Positions 33,488-42,248 of a stretch of 64,000 nt of DNA are shown in pieces. Source of the stretch: Nitrospira sp. (GTDB taxonomy: Bacteria; Nitrospirota; Nitrospiria; Nitrospirales; Nitrospiraceae); contig CP060499.1 of NCBI GenBank assembly GCA_024760525.1, positions 1,922,001 to 1,986,000 of the forward strand. The letters are read 5' to 3'. The position numbers and the translations under genes are program-made. Positions within the stretch are counted from its first letter, which is position 1. Each line of letters opens with the position of its first letter. The notes below the pieces were generated by a model. That model was not told where the DNA came from and made no database searches. It worked only from the letters and a program-made list of their open reading frames with translations.

Positions 33488-34540
33488 GTGGCACAAGGTG
33501 CCATCCTCACGCATTCACGATGGATGACGACCTTGGGAATTCTTGCTCTCACGGCCATCGCGGTCAGTTTCGTCTGTCTTCACTTCGGCGCGCAGCCGAT
33601 AGCATATGGCGAGATTATCCGTGTGTTTGTTGACGCCGTGAGCCGCAAGGAAATCGGCGGTGGGACATCGGATGTCGTGGCAACCATTTTGCTGCACGTC
33701 CGACTGCCCAGAATGCTGCTGGGCTTCTTGGTCGGATGTTCTCTGGCAACCGTGGGAGTGGCCTTGCAGGCGTTGTTACGGAACCCGTTGGCGGATCCCT
33801 ACGTGCTCGGCGTCTCCAGCGGAGCCGCGCTTGGAGCCGCAGTAGGGGTCTTGCTTGGAGCGGGCACCACGTTTTTGGCGGAAGCCGCGTTGCCGGCGTA
33901 TGGATTTGCCGGAGGCCTCTTGGCGTTGGTGGTCGTCTATCGAATGGCTGCCAGCTATGAGCAGTTGCCGATCCACAGCCTGCTGCTGACCGGGGTGATT
34001 CTGAACGCCATCTTTTCGGCCTTGATCATGTTCATCACCTCGATCCTGGAGCCGAATCGTTCGTACGGGATGATGGCTTGGTTGATGGGCACGCTGACCG
34101 CCCCCACCTACGGTGGTCTGGCCGGGCTCGCCGTGTATCTTTCGATCGGCCTATTCCTTCTGTTCAGCCAAATGCGGGTCCTCAACATCTTGGCGTTGGG
34201 AGAAGATTCGGCTCGCACTCTCGGAATCGATACGGAAATGGCGAAGCGGTTCATCTTTGTGTTAACGGCGCTGGTGACCGGCGCGGTCGTGTCCGTCAGC
34301 GGCATGATCGGATTTATCGGGATGGTCGTCCCCCACGCCGTGCGCTTGGTGACCGGCGCGGACCATCGGTTGCTTCTTCCCGCATCGGCTCTGGTGGGCG
34401 GTACCTTTCTTATGGGAGCCGATACGATCGCGCGGACGCTGATATCGCCCGCGGAAATTCCGGTAGGCATCATTACGGCTTTGGCCGGCGGACCATTTTT
34501 TGTGTATCTCTTGCTCTGGCGTAAGGATCGTTTGGCGTGA
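33488..34540 (+). CDS. btuC: Cobalamin ABC transporter permease (FecCD family)
   Basis: A FecCD/BtuC permease with about ten helices; from this start it has 350 residues. Landmarks are HVRLPRMLLGFLVGCSLATV, VALQALLRNPLADPYVLGVS (the conserved N-P-L-A-D-P-x-x-L-G), and GMIGFIGMVVPHAVRLVTGA (G-x-x-x-P-H-x-x-R near the coupling helix). GTG at 33488 has GGAGG 4 nt upstream. In-frame GTGs at 33338 and 33374 would overlap btuF and are also possible. It forms the inner-membrane pore with BtuD. Overlaps btuD by 4 bp (GTGA). Confidence 0.9.
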   Translation: MAQGAILTHSRWMTTLGILALTAIAVSFVCLHFGAQPIAYGEIIRVFVDAVSRKEIGGGTSDVVATILLHVRLPRMLLGFLVGCSLATVGVALQALLRNPLADPYVLGVSSGAALGAAVGVLLGAGTTFLAEAALPAYGFAGGLLALVVVYRMAASYEQLPIHSLLLTGVILNAIFSALIMFITSILEPNRSYGMMAWLMGTLTAPTYGGLAGLAVYLSIGLFLLFSQMRVLNILALGEDSARTLGIDTEMAKRFIFVLTALVTGAVVSVSGMIGFIGMVVPHAVRLVTGADHRLLLPASALVGGTFLMGADTIARTLISPAEIPVGIITALAGGPFFVYLLLWRKDRLA

Positions 34541-35445
34541 GCGAGTTGTCTGACAGCCGATCGAAGCAAGAGGGGGTTGCCGGCTCGGTCGGCGTCATCG
34601 AGCCACATCCGGCGTATGACGTGCAAGCTGTTCGGTTCCGCTACCAGTCAAGAGGATCGGATACGACCAGGTGGATTCTTGATGACGTTTCCTTTTCCGT
34701 TCAAGCAGGTGAAGTGTTGGGTGTCGTCGGTCCCAATGGATCGGGGAAAACCTCCTTGCTGAAAGTGTTGGCGCGGCTGCTGCGTCCGGTGCAAGGCCGC
34801 ATCGATTTGTTCGGGCATGAATTAGCTGCTATGGCTCAACAAGAGGTGGCTTGTGCCGTTGGCGTCGTGCCTCAGGATACCCAACAGCTCTTTCCGTTTA
34901 CCGTGGCGGAAACCGTCCTCATGGGGCGCTTTCCGCATCGGCCTCGTGGCCGATGGACCAGCGGATTCGGATGGGAAAGTCGAGAAGACGTGGCCATTGC
35001 CGACGAGGCGATGATGACGGTGGACATCGGCCATCTGGCTCATCGTGCCGTCACGGATCTTTCCGGTGGCGAGCGGCAGCGCGCCATGATTGCACGGGTG
35101 CTTGCGCAGACGCCGAAAGTTTTATTGCTCGATGAGCCGACCGCATTCCTCGATCTGCAGCATCAGGTTGAAATCTGTTCAGTGCTGGTCCGGCTCAAAG
35201 AGGAAACCCGCTTGACCGTCGTGCTCGTGTCGCACGACTTGAATCTCGTCAGCCAATATTGCGACCGGATTGTGTTATTGGATCGCGGTCAGGTCGTACG
35301 GCTTGGACACCCAGAAGCAGTGATTGAACCGGAGGTGTTGGAGTCCGTGTATCGGTGCCGGGTGCTGGTGGATCGGCATCCGGGAACCGGGTTGCCTCGG
35401 GTGACGCTTCCTGGACGTTCTCTGTCCGGAGGGAACGTGATATGA
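34537..35445 (+). CDS. btuD: Cobalamin ABC transporter ATPase
   Basis: A 302-residue ABC ATPase. Walker A is GVVGPNGSGKTSLLKVLA, the signature is DLSGGERQRAMIARVLAQTP, Walker B is VLLLDEPTAFLD and the switch His is in VVLVSHDLNLV. An N-terminal extension of ~30 residues precedes the domain. It powers BtuCDF corrinoid import. The start is GTG overlapping the btuC stop (GTGA); its own stop overlaps the next start (ATGA). Confidence 0.92.
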   Translation: MSELSDSRSKQEGVAGSVGVIEPHPAYDVQAVRFRYQSRGSDTTRWILDDVSFSVQAGEVLGVVGPNGSGKTSLLKVLARLLRPVQGRIDLFGHELAAMAQQEVACAVGVVPQDTQQLFPFTVAETVLMGRFPHRPRGRWTSGFGWESREDVAIADEAMMTVDIGHLAHRAVTDLSGGERQRAMIARVLAQTPKVLLLDEPTAFLDLQHQVEICSVLVRLKEETRLTVVLVSHDLNLVSQYCDRIVLLDRGQVVRLGHPEAVIEPEVLESVYRCRVLVDRHPGTGLPRVTLPGRSLSGGNVI

Positions 35446-36212
35446 GAGCGGGCAAAATCGCGCTGCTTCATCTTGAGACGGTGCCCGGGGCCATCGAGCG
35501 AAACCGATACGTGATTGTCGAGGCCATCAAGCACGCGGCCGCTACCGGCGCCGAGTGGATCGTGACGCCGGAGCTTGCGGTGTGCGGGCTTCAGTTTGCC
35601 CACGTCGTCGGGTCGGATTGGATACAGCCGCAACCCGATCCTTGGATGCAACAGGTCTGCAAACTGGTCAGGACTTTGAAACGAACCGTATTTCTCGGCT
35701 GCCCGGAGCGGGAGGGCGGCCGGTGCTACAACTCAGTGTTTGTCATCGGCCCGACCGGCGAGATTTTGGGCACACATCGCAAGATCAATGTGGTGAGCGA
35801 TTCACTGGGATGGTCGAGCCCCGGCGACAGCGTCGCTCCGATCGAGTGCGATGGGATCAAGGTCGGTGTACTCATCTGTAGTGACGTCTATACGTCGAAC
35901 ATCGCCAGGGCGCTGAGATTCGAAGGCGCGCAGATGTTGGTGTCCCCGGCGTCATGGGGACCCGGCATTCATGGTCCGAACGGGGAGTGGGAGCAGCGGA
36001 CTCATGAAACAGGACTTCCGTTGATCGTCTGTAACCGAACCGGAGCGGAGAAGACGCTGGATTTTTGGAAGGCTCCAAGTCTCGTCGTGCAGGACGGCAC
36101 GCGCCTGCTCGCGCACACGTCCAAGAAATCCGCGGTACTGACGTTCAACTGGGATTTTGACGCCATGAGCCTGCGTTCTTCAAAGTATTCCATCGACTAC
36201 ATTCGGCAGTGA
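35442..36212 (+). CDS. Carbon-nitrogen hydrolase family protein in the btu operon
   Basis: A 256-residue nitrilase-superfamily protein. The catalytic triad is complete: Glu44 in VTPELAVCGL, Lys114 in GTHRKINVV and Cys146 in VGVLICSDVYTSNIAR. A Trp/Gly-rich loop SPASWGPGIHGPNGEWEQRT follows. Such enzymes hydrolyse amides or nitriles. Its ATG overlaps the btuD stop by 4 bp, so it belongs to the corrinoid-uptake operon under riboswitch 1. It is not a standard B12 gene; an amidase acting on imported corrinoid or its side chains is a tempting inference, with no direct evidence. Confidence 0.85.
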   Translation: MRAGKIALLHLETVPGAIERNRYVIVEAIKHAAATGAEWIVTPELAVCGLQFAHVVGSDWIQPQPDPWMQQVCKLVRTLKRTVFLGCPEREGGRCYNSVFVIGPTGEILGTHRKINVVSDSLGWSSPGDSVAPIECDGIKVGVLICSDVYTSNIARALRFEGAQMLVSPASWGPGIHGPNGEWEQRTHETGLPLIVCNRTGAEKTLDFWKAPSLVVQDGTRLLAHTSKKSAVLTFNWDFDAMSLRSSKYSIDYIRQ

Positions 36213-36354
36213 TCCGACGGTGATTGCGGAGATGACAGTTTAGTGGGTTGGGTGCGTTCAATCGGCCGATGCAGACTGATGTCAGCAGGAAGAGAGGCAC
36301 CCCTCTCCTGCGCAAGAATGTGGGTGCGCAACAATTATTCTGGGGGGATTCTTT

Positions 36355-36512
36355 AAGACCATACCGTCAGCGACGGGGAAGATGGTGCAAATCCATCACG
36401 GTGCCGCCACTGTAAGCGGGGAGTGACTCTGCACGATGCCACTGTGTGCTTCGGTGCATGGGAAGGCGCAGAGCGAACGACGAGCCGCAAGTCAGGAGAC
36501 CCAACTGCCGGG
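36355..36512 (+). promoter_or_regulatory. Cobalamin riboswitch 2
   Basis: The leader has ACGGGGAAGATGGTGCAAAT, GGTGCCGCCACTGTAAGCGG, GATGCCACTGTGTGC with the conserved GCCACTG, GGGAAGGCGCAG, and the closing AGCCGCAAGTCAGGAGACCC. It precedes the btuB/cob genes by 35 bp. No T-run hairpin separates it from btuB; a CCCTT/AAGGG stem at about 36522-36540 would pair into the ribosome-site region, so translational control is suggested (inference). Confidence 0.92.
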
Positions 36513-36547
36513 ATTATCGATGCCCTTCGAGTCAAAGGGAGGTTTCC

Positions 36548-38578
36548 ATGAGTCGCGTTCGTCCGTGTGTGTTGTGCAGTCTTCTCGTGTTCCTATTCAG
36601 TCTATTTTCTCCTCTACTCTCAGCATTTGCGCAGGATATCGCGATGGCCGATCAGCAAGAGGTCATCGAAGTCCCCAACGTTGTGGTGAGTGCGACCAAG
36701 ACCCCCATTCCGGCAAAGCAAGTCACCAGCGCTGTGGAGGTGATTACCGGTGAAGAGATGCAACAGCGAAAAGTCAGAACCGTTGCTGAAGCGTTGCGCT
36801 GGGCTCAAGGACTTTCGGTCAACCAGAGCGGAGGATTCGGTACGAGTGTCGATGTACGGATGCGCGGAGGAACACCGGAACAAACGCTTGTGTTGATCGA
36901 CGGAGCGATCGTCAACAGTGCCACGATCGGCAATTACGACTTTGCCAACCTCACATCGGACAACATCGAACGGATCGAGATTCTGCGTGGAAGCCAGAGT
37001 ATGCTCTGGGGCTCAGATGCCATGGGCGGCGTGATCAACATCACCACGAAGCGCGGACGGGACAAACCCAATGTGTCTGCGTTCGCGGAGTACGGTTCGT
37101 TCAATACCATTCGGGAAGGAGCCAGTCTATCGGGCAAGAAAGGACCCATAGACTTCTCCGGTTCGATCACTCGCTTGGATACGGCCGGTTTTTCGGCGAT
37201 CAACTATCGGCGTGGTGCAACGGAGCGCGATGGATACCACAACTGGCAAGGATCGGTTCGGCTTGGGGCTGATCTTCCAAAAGACGGACGCCTGGAGTTC
37301 AGCTTTCGATGGTTGCGGGGCGGTGTGAATTTCGACGGATTTGCATTCAACTCAGTGACCTTCGCCTCCGACCCGGCCGATGTATTTGGGGCACGATCAC
37401 GAAACTCGCAATATGTCTTCGCGGGGAACTATTCACAACCGATCACGACGTGGTGGTCGCAGCAGCTCACCTTATCGAGGGCGACTGAATCTCTGGTCAG
37501 TTTTGGGGGAACCATCGCACAAAATGTGGTGACCGGAGCGACAGGACCACTCGGTTTCCCATTCAATTCGCAGATCGAGACGACCAGTAATCGCGTGGAA
37601 TGGCAGCACAACATTCAGGTTGCTAAACCCTTGCTGCTGACGGGTGGATATCAATTTCGTGAACAGAAAGGGGATAACACCGACCTGCTGCTTCAGACGC
37701 CTACGTTTTTGAACAAGACCCTCAGCAGTCATTCGGGATTCGGCGAAGCGCAACTAAATCTTTGGGACCGTCTGTTTGCAACCGCCGGGATTCGGCAGGA
37801 CGAATACAACGTGTTCGGGAGCGCGACGACCTATCGAGTGACCGGCGGGTATTTGGTCAAGGAAACGGGTACGAAGTTTCGCGGGAGCTATTCAACCGGC
37901 TTTCGCGCTCCGACGATCAACCAGCTGTTCTTTCCGAATTTTGGCAACCCTAACTTGAGGCCGGAGAGAAGCCAGGGATTAGACGCGGCTATCGAACAAA
38001 CGCTGCCGAATGATCTAGGGACTGTCAGCGTGGGATATTTCTGGACACGATATCGGGACCTCATTCTTTCTGCGCAAGATCCTATCGCTTGCGGAACCGG
38101 ACCGTTTGGAGCCAACTTCTGTGCCCTGAACGTCGGTCTGGCCACTGCACGAGGCTTCGAAGCAAGCGTCAAATTGCATTTGTATCGCGACCAGCCGTGG
38201 GCCAAAAGCCTCGATTTGCTGGTTCACTATACGTACACAGATACGGAAAATTTTCAGAATGGCCAGGCCACCCGTGTTCCCAAATGGCCGTTTAACCAAT
38301 GGTCAGCCATCCTCAGCTATCAACCGATTGAAGCATTGCGAGCCAATCTGGAAGGGCGATATGTCGGAGAACGGTTTAACAATGTCGGGAATAGTAATCC
38401 GATCCCGTCTTTTCTCGTGTGGAATTTGTCGGCCAGCTATGACGTGACGAAATATATGCAGGCCTATATTCGGTTCGACAACATCTTCAATGAGAAGTAT
38501 GAAGAAGTCCTGTTCTTCGGCACGCCGATCCGGTCGATTTTCGGCGGCGTGCGCATCAATTATGATCTTCCGATTTAA
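36548..38578 (+). CDS. btuB: TonB-dependent vitamin B12 receptor
   Basis: A 676-residue outer-membrane receptor. A signal peptide (residues ~1-28, ending SAFAQD) leads into a TonB-box region EVPNVVVSATKT, then a plug domain with EALRWAQGLSVNQSGGFGTS and IERIEILRGSQSMLWGSDAM, and a C-terminal beta-barrel ending in GGVRINYDLPI with the terminal aromatic-rich strand. AAAGGGAGG lies 5 nt before the ATG. It imports corrinoid to the periplasm for BtuF. It directly follows riboswitch 2, which strengthens the substrate call. The cobB start abuts its stop. Confidence 0.92.
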   Translation: MSRVRPCVLCSLLVFLFSLFSPLLSAFAQDIAMADQQEVIEVPNVVVSATKTPIPAKQVTSAVEVITGEEMQQRKVRTVAEALRWAQGLSVNQSGGFGTSVDVRMRGGTPEQTLVLIDGAIVNSATIGNYDFANLTSDNIERIEILRGSQSMLWGSDAMGGVINITTKRGRDKPNVSAFAEYGSFNTIREGASLSGKKGPIDFSGSITRLDTAGFSAINYRRGATERDGYHNWQGSVRLGADLPKDGRLEFSFRWLRGGVNFDGFAFNSVTFASDPADVFGARSRNSQYVFAGNYSQPITTWWSQQLTLSRATESLVSFGGTIAQNVVTGATGPLGFPFNSQIETTSNRVEWQHNIQVAKPLLLTGGYQFREQKGDNTDLLLQTPTFLNKTLSSHSGFGEAQLNLWDRLFATAGIRQDEYNVFGSATTYRVTGGYLVKETGTKFRGSYSTGFRAPTINQLFFPNFGNPNLRPERSQGLDAAIEQTLPNDLGTVSVGYFWTRYRDLILSAQDPIACGTGPFGANFCALNVGLATARGFEASVKLHLYRDQPWAKSLDLLVHYTYTDTENFQNGQATRVPKWPFNQWSAILSYQPIEALRANLEGRYVGERFNNVGNSNPIPSFLVWNLSASYDVTKYMQAYIRFDNIFNEKYEEVLFFGTPIRSIFGGVRINYDLPI

Positions 38579-39988
38579 ATGAGCATGGGAGAGTATCCGC
38601 GATTGGTCATTGCCGGGACGTCAAGCGGCGTCGGGAAGACGACGGCCACGTTGGGGATTCTGGCGGCCTTGCGTGAACGAGGCCGCCGGGTCCAGCCGTT
38701 CAAGGTCGGCCCCGACTTTATCGATCCGAGCCATCACCGGGCGGCTACCGGCCGTCTGTCTCGAAATCTCGACGGGTGGATGCTCGGAGAGGACCTGAAT
38801 CGTTCGATCTTTGCTCGTGCCGCAGCCGATGCGGAGATCTCGATTATCGAGGGCATGATGGGGTTGTTCGACGGCAGTTCGCCGGTGAACGAGGCCGGCA
38901 GCACGGCTGAATTGGCGAAGCAAGTGAATGCGCCGGTGCTGCTCGTAATCGACGGGAGCGCAATGGCTCGGTCGGCGGCGGCGATGGTAGACGGGTACGC
39001 GCGCTTCGATCCTGAGCTGCGTGTTGCGGGAGTCTTGTTCAATCGTGTTGGGAGTGAAGGCCACTATCGACTCCTGAAGGCGGCTGTTGAGCAATCTACC
39101 GACGTGGTGTCCGTCGGATATGTGCGTTCGGATCCCGCTATGACCATTGCGGATCGGCATCTCGGACTGGTCATGGCCATGGAGCAAAGTGGCGATCAGC
39201 TTTATCATCGCTTGGCAATGGCAGCGCTGGAGACGATTGATCTTGATCGGATCGAAGCCCTCGCCCATTCGTGTGGCACGCTGCCGGGATCAGTCCCTCA
39301 GCCGGCGATACAGAGTCATGGCCGTACCGTTCGAATCGGTGTGGCACAGGATCGGGCGTTTTGCTTTTACTACCCGGACAATCTTGAATGGCTGGAAGCG
39401 GCCGGTGCCGAACTCGTGCGATTTTCTCCGTTGAACGACGACGTATTGCCGGATGTCGAGATGCTGTACCTTGGCGGTGGATATCCGGAATTGTACGGCG
39501 AGGAACTGGCCAAGAACGTCTCTATGCGCACGGCCATTCAGCGGTTTGCCGAGCGCGGCGGCGTGATCTATGGGGAATGTGGCGGGTTGATGTACCTGAC
39601 GGAATCGATCCGCGATTTCGATGGCCGTTCCCATGCAATGGTCGGAGTCTTTCCGGCCGAAACGGCCATGCAGAAACACGGCCTTACTTTGGGATATAGA
39701 ACGGTGGAGTGTGCACAACGCAGCATCCTTGGAGAGGTCGGTGTCACGGCGCGAGGTCATGAGTTCCACTATTCAACGTTGGTTGCAAGAGGGCCGCTGC
39801 AGTATTCCTGTACGCTGAGCGATGCAGAAGGCAGTTCGAAGGGGCAGGACGGACTGACAAGTCGCAATGTCCTCGCGCTCTATACTCATCTGTACTTTGG
39901 GAGTCACCCGCAGATCGGGACGGCGCTGGTGGATGCTGCCCGTCATTCCGCCGGTCGCGCGCCGGTGAGCGTGAGCCTGGCATCATGA
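38579..39988 (+). CDS. cobB: Cobyrinate a,c-diamide synthase
   Basis: A 469-residue glutamine amidotransferase. The N-terminal ATPase domain starts VIAGTSSGVGKTTATLGILA, and the C-terminal GATase domain has the nucleophile in GGVIYGECGGLMYLTESI. It amidates carboxyls a and c of (hydrogeno)cobyrinate using ATP and glutamine. This is an intermediate step between ring synthesis and late assembly. The ATG abuts the btuB stop; a second ATG two codons later is also possible. The stop overlaps cobO by 4 bp. Confidence 0.92.
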   Translation: MSMGEYPRLVIAGTSSGVGKTTATLGILAALRERGRRVQPFKVGPDFIDPSHHRAATGRLSRNLDGWMLGEDLNRSIFARAAADAEISIIEGMMGLFDGSSPVNEAGSTAELAKQVNAPVLLVIDGSAMARSAAAMVDGYARFDPELRVAGVLFNRVGSEGHYRLLKAAVEQSTDVVSVGYVRSDPAMTIADRHLGLVMAMEQSGDQLYHRLAMAALETIDLDRIEALAHSCGTLPGSVPQPAIQSHGRTVRIGVAQDRAFCFYYPDNLEWLEAAGAELVRFSPLNDDVLPDVEMLYLGGGYPELYGEELAKNVSMRTAIQRFAERGGVIYGECGGLMYLTESIRDFDGRSHAMVGVFPAETAMQKHGLTLGYRTVECAQRSILGEVGVTARGHEFHYSTLVARGPLQYSCTLSDAEGSSKGQDGLTSRNVLALYTHLYFGSHPQIGTALVDAARHSAGRAPVSVSLAS

Positions 39989-40584
39989 CGAATCACGACG
40001 AGCATAAGGCAAACATGGAGCGCCTGAAGGCTTCCGTTGATCGACGCATCGAGGAGGCACAACAGGAGAAGGGCCTGCTAATCGTCTATACCGGCGCGGG
40101 CAAAGGGAAGACGACCGCCGCATTGGGGATGGTACTGCGCTGCATCGGGCACGGGCAGAAGGTTGCGGTGGTGCAGTTCATCAAGGGTGCGATCGACACT
40201 GCGGAAGAGCGCGCGCTGAAGTCTCTGGGCGATCGCGTCATCTTCCTGCGGATGGGAGAGGGCTATACCTGGGAAACTCAAGATCGGGCGCGCGACACGC
40301 AGTGTGCCCAACAGGCCTGGAAGACGGCTTGTGCATTCCTGCGCGATGCGTCTTGTGCCATGGTTGTCCTTGACGAGTTCAATATCGCGCTGCAGCACGG
40401 CTATGTCGGCCTTGAAGAGGTCCTGCCGGTGCTTCGCGATCGTCCGCGGATGCAGCATGTGGTGATGACCGGCAGAGGGGCGCCGGCGAAACTCATTGAC
40501 GAGGCCGATTTGGTCACGGAGATGAAACAAGTGAAACATCCTTTCCGCCGGGGAATCAAAGCACAGCCGGGAGTCGAGTTTTGA
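39985..40584 (+). CDS. cobO: Cob(I)yrinic acid a,c-diamide adenosyltransferase (CobO/BtuR type)
   Basis: A 199-residue ATP:corrinoid adenosyltransferase. The P-loop GAGKGKTTAALGMVLRCIGH and the segment QVAVVQFIKGA-like KVAVVQFIKGAIDTAEERAL match CobO/BtuR; VVLDEFNIALQHGYV is the following conserved segment, and VMTGRGAPAKLIDEADLVTE the C-terminal one. It attaches the 5'-deoxyadenosyl ligand from ATP to reduced cobalt. A PduO-type enzyme of the same activity lies 1.6 kb downstream. Starts within the cobB stop (ATGA). Confidence 0.93.
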   Translation: MTNHDEHKANMERLKASVDRRIEEAQQEKGLLIVYTGAGKGKTTAALGMVLRCIGHGQKVAVVQFIKGAIDTAEERALKSLGDRVIFLRMGEGYTWETQDRARDTQCAQQAWKTACAFLRDASCAMVVLDEFNIALQHGYVGLEEVLPVLRDRPRMQHVVMTGRGAPAKLIDEADLVTEMKQVKHPFRRGIKAQPGVEF

Positions 40585-40799
40585 AAGGGCCGGTACAGAA
40601 GATCTGTGGGGCGTGCGGGAACCCGTTTGAGTGCGGCGGGTATCAATGTTGGTGCGGCACGGTCGGGATTACCGAACAGCAAATGGATTGGATTGCCGCC
40701 CGATTCGAGGACTGCCTCTGTCCAGTCTGTTTGAGAAAAGTCGCCACCGGAGAGCTGGGAACACAGGCGTCACAGACTATCGGGCCTGGTGCTTCATAG
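40581..40799 (+). CDS. Cysteine-rich CWC family protein
   Basis: A 72-residue protein with eight Cys: ICGACGNPFECGGYQCWCG and EDCLCPVCLRKV. The C-x-x-C ... C ... CWC arrangement is that of the Cys_rich_CWC family, likely zinc-binding. The start is TTG overlapping the cobO stop (TTGA). Family function is unknown; location inside a late-cobalamin operon suggests either translational coupling filler or a small metal-binding accessory. Confidence 0.75.
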   Translation: MKGPVQKICGACGNPFECGGYQCWCGTVGITEQQMDWIAARFEDCLCPVCLRKVATGELGTQASQTIGPGAS

Positions 40800-40851
40800 C
40801 GGACATGCTGCGGACAGTCAGCGATAGTGTTTTGGACAGGTTGCCAATTAC

Positions 40852-41643
40852 ATGAATACTGGGATAAGGAATGGTATGCCCGGTAAAGCCCGTACCATCA
40901 AAGGAATACAGTCCCATAGCAATGGGGCGGATTCCAAGCCTGATGCCTCCCGACACCATAACGGCGCGGGTCGCGCGTTCACGGTAAACGAGCGCAAGGC
41001 CGTCTATCGCGCCATTTTTGAGCGCCGCGATGTTCGTCGAAATTTTCTGCCGACGCCGATTCCCGACAAAGTGCTGACGCGATTGTTGACGGCGGCTCAT
41101 CACGCCGGTTCGGTCGGGTTCATGCAGCCATGGGATTTTGTGGTCATCCGCGAGCGATCGACAAAGCGGGCGGTGAAGAGCTTGTTCAATGAAGTGAATG
41201 CCAAAGCTGCGGCTCGGTATACCGGCAGCAGGGCGACCCTCTATCGAAGCTTGAAGCTGGAGGGCATCGAGGAAGCGCCGGTCAATCTTTGTGTGACGTG
41301 CAGCCGGAGGCGTGGCGGTCGGCATGTGCTGGGTCGTGCCACGGTGCGCGAGACTGATTTGTACAGTACATGCTGTGCCGTTCAGAATCTCTGGCTGGCC
41401 GCTCGTGCCGAAGGCATCGGCGTCGGCTGGGTCAGTATTCTAGACCACGAGGCACTGAAGCGGGTGGTCGGCGTCCCCAAGTCGGTGACGGTGCTGGCTT
41501 ATCTTTGTGTTGGATATGTGGCCGGCTTTGAGGCGCGGCCCGATCTTGAAACCGCAGGGTGGCGGAGGCGGATTCCGGTTGGCCGGTTGATCCATTATGA
41601 GTCATGGGGCAACCGAGTTCATGACAAGAGGGGAGAAAGGTGA
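40852..41643 (+). CDS. bluB: 5,6-dimethylbenzimidazole synthase
   Basis: A 263-residue BluB. After a ~45-residue variable N-terminus, the nitroreductase-fold signature FERRDVRRNFLPTPIPDKVL begins, followed by TAAHHAGSVGFMQPWDFVVI and VGWVSILDHEALKRVVGVPK. BluB fragments FMNH2 with O2 to give the lower ligand DMB. Its presence means the host can make DMB, so corrinoid is finished as cobalamin, and points to aerobic conditions. A 52-bp gap separates it from the CWC gene. It overlaps the next gene by 1-4 bp. Confidence 0.92.
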   Translation: MNTGIRNGMPGKARTIKGIQSHSNGADSKPDASRHHNGAGRAFTVNERKAVYRAIFERRDVRRNFLPTPIPDKVLTRLLTAAHHAGSVGFMQPWDFVVIRERSTKRAVKSLFNEVNAKAAARYTGSRATLYRSLKLEGIEEAPVNLCVTCSRRRGGRHVLGRATVRETDLYSTCCAVQNLWLAARAEGIGVGWVSILDHEALKRVVGVPKSVTVLAYLCVGYVAGFEARPDLETAGWRRRIPVGRLIHYESWGNRVHDKRGER

Positions 41644-42248
41644 TGCGCATCACCAAGGTCTACACGAGAACAGGGGACGCGGGAAAAACCAGGCTGGCGG
41701 GCGGGCAGCAAGTCTGGAAAGATAGTTTGCGCGTCGAAGCCTACGGGACGGTGGATGAGCTCAACGCGTCGGTCGGCGTGGTTCGTGTAATGAACGCCGA
41801 TATGAAAAGCGAACACCTGGCGGCCCAGCGGCTCGAGGAAGAACTGCGTTGGGTACAAAACAAGCTATTCGATGTCGGGAGCATTCTTGCGACGGCGCCC
41901 GGGCAGACGTTCAAGAACATGCCCCAAGTGGCGGCGCAGGATGTCACGCGCCTGGAAAAACTGATCGATCGCTGCCAAAAAGATCTGGAACCCCTTAGAG
42001 AATTCATCCTGCCCGGCGGAGGAAAAGTGTCAGGCTTTCTGCATCAAGCGAGGACGATCTGCCGCCGGGCAGAGCGGTTGTGCGTCGCACTGTCGAAAGC
42101 GGAACCGGTAGATCCTACGATCATTAAGTTCGTCAATCGGCTCAGCGATGCCCTATTTGTATTGGCTCGTTGGGTGGCCAAGACCCAGGGTGAGTCGGAG
42201 TTCCTATGGGAGCGGGATGTCCAGCCCAAGAAGAACCCAGAAGCGTGA
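41643..42248 (+). CDS. PduO-type cob(I)alamin adenosyltransferase
   Basis: A 201-residue PduO/EutT-family adenosyltransferase. The N-terminal ITKVYTRTGDAGKTRLAGGQ is the ATP-binding motif, and the core helices include VEAYGTVDELNASVGVV and ARTICRRAERLCVALSKAEP. It carries out the same reaction as CobO with an unrelated fold. The ATG at 41643 overlaps the bluB stop, with AGAAAGG upstream; a GTG at 41640 is equally in-frame. The cobU start lies inside its 3' end. Confidence 0.92.
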   Translation: MRITKVYTRTGDAGKTRLAGGQQVWKDSLRVEAYGTVDELNASVGVVRVMNADMKSEHLAAQRLEEELRWVQNKLFDVGSILATAPGQTFKNMPQVAAQDVTRLEKLIDRCQKDLEPLREFILPGGGKVSGFLHQARTICRRAERLCVALSKAEPVDPTIIKFVNRLSDALFVLARWVAKTQGESEFLWERDVQPKKNPEA

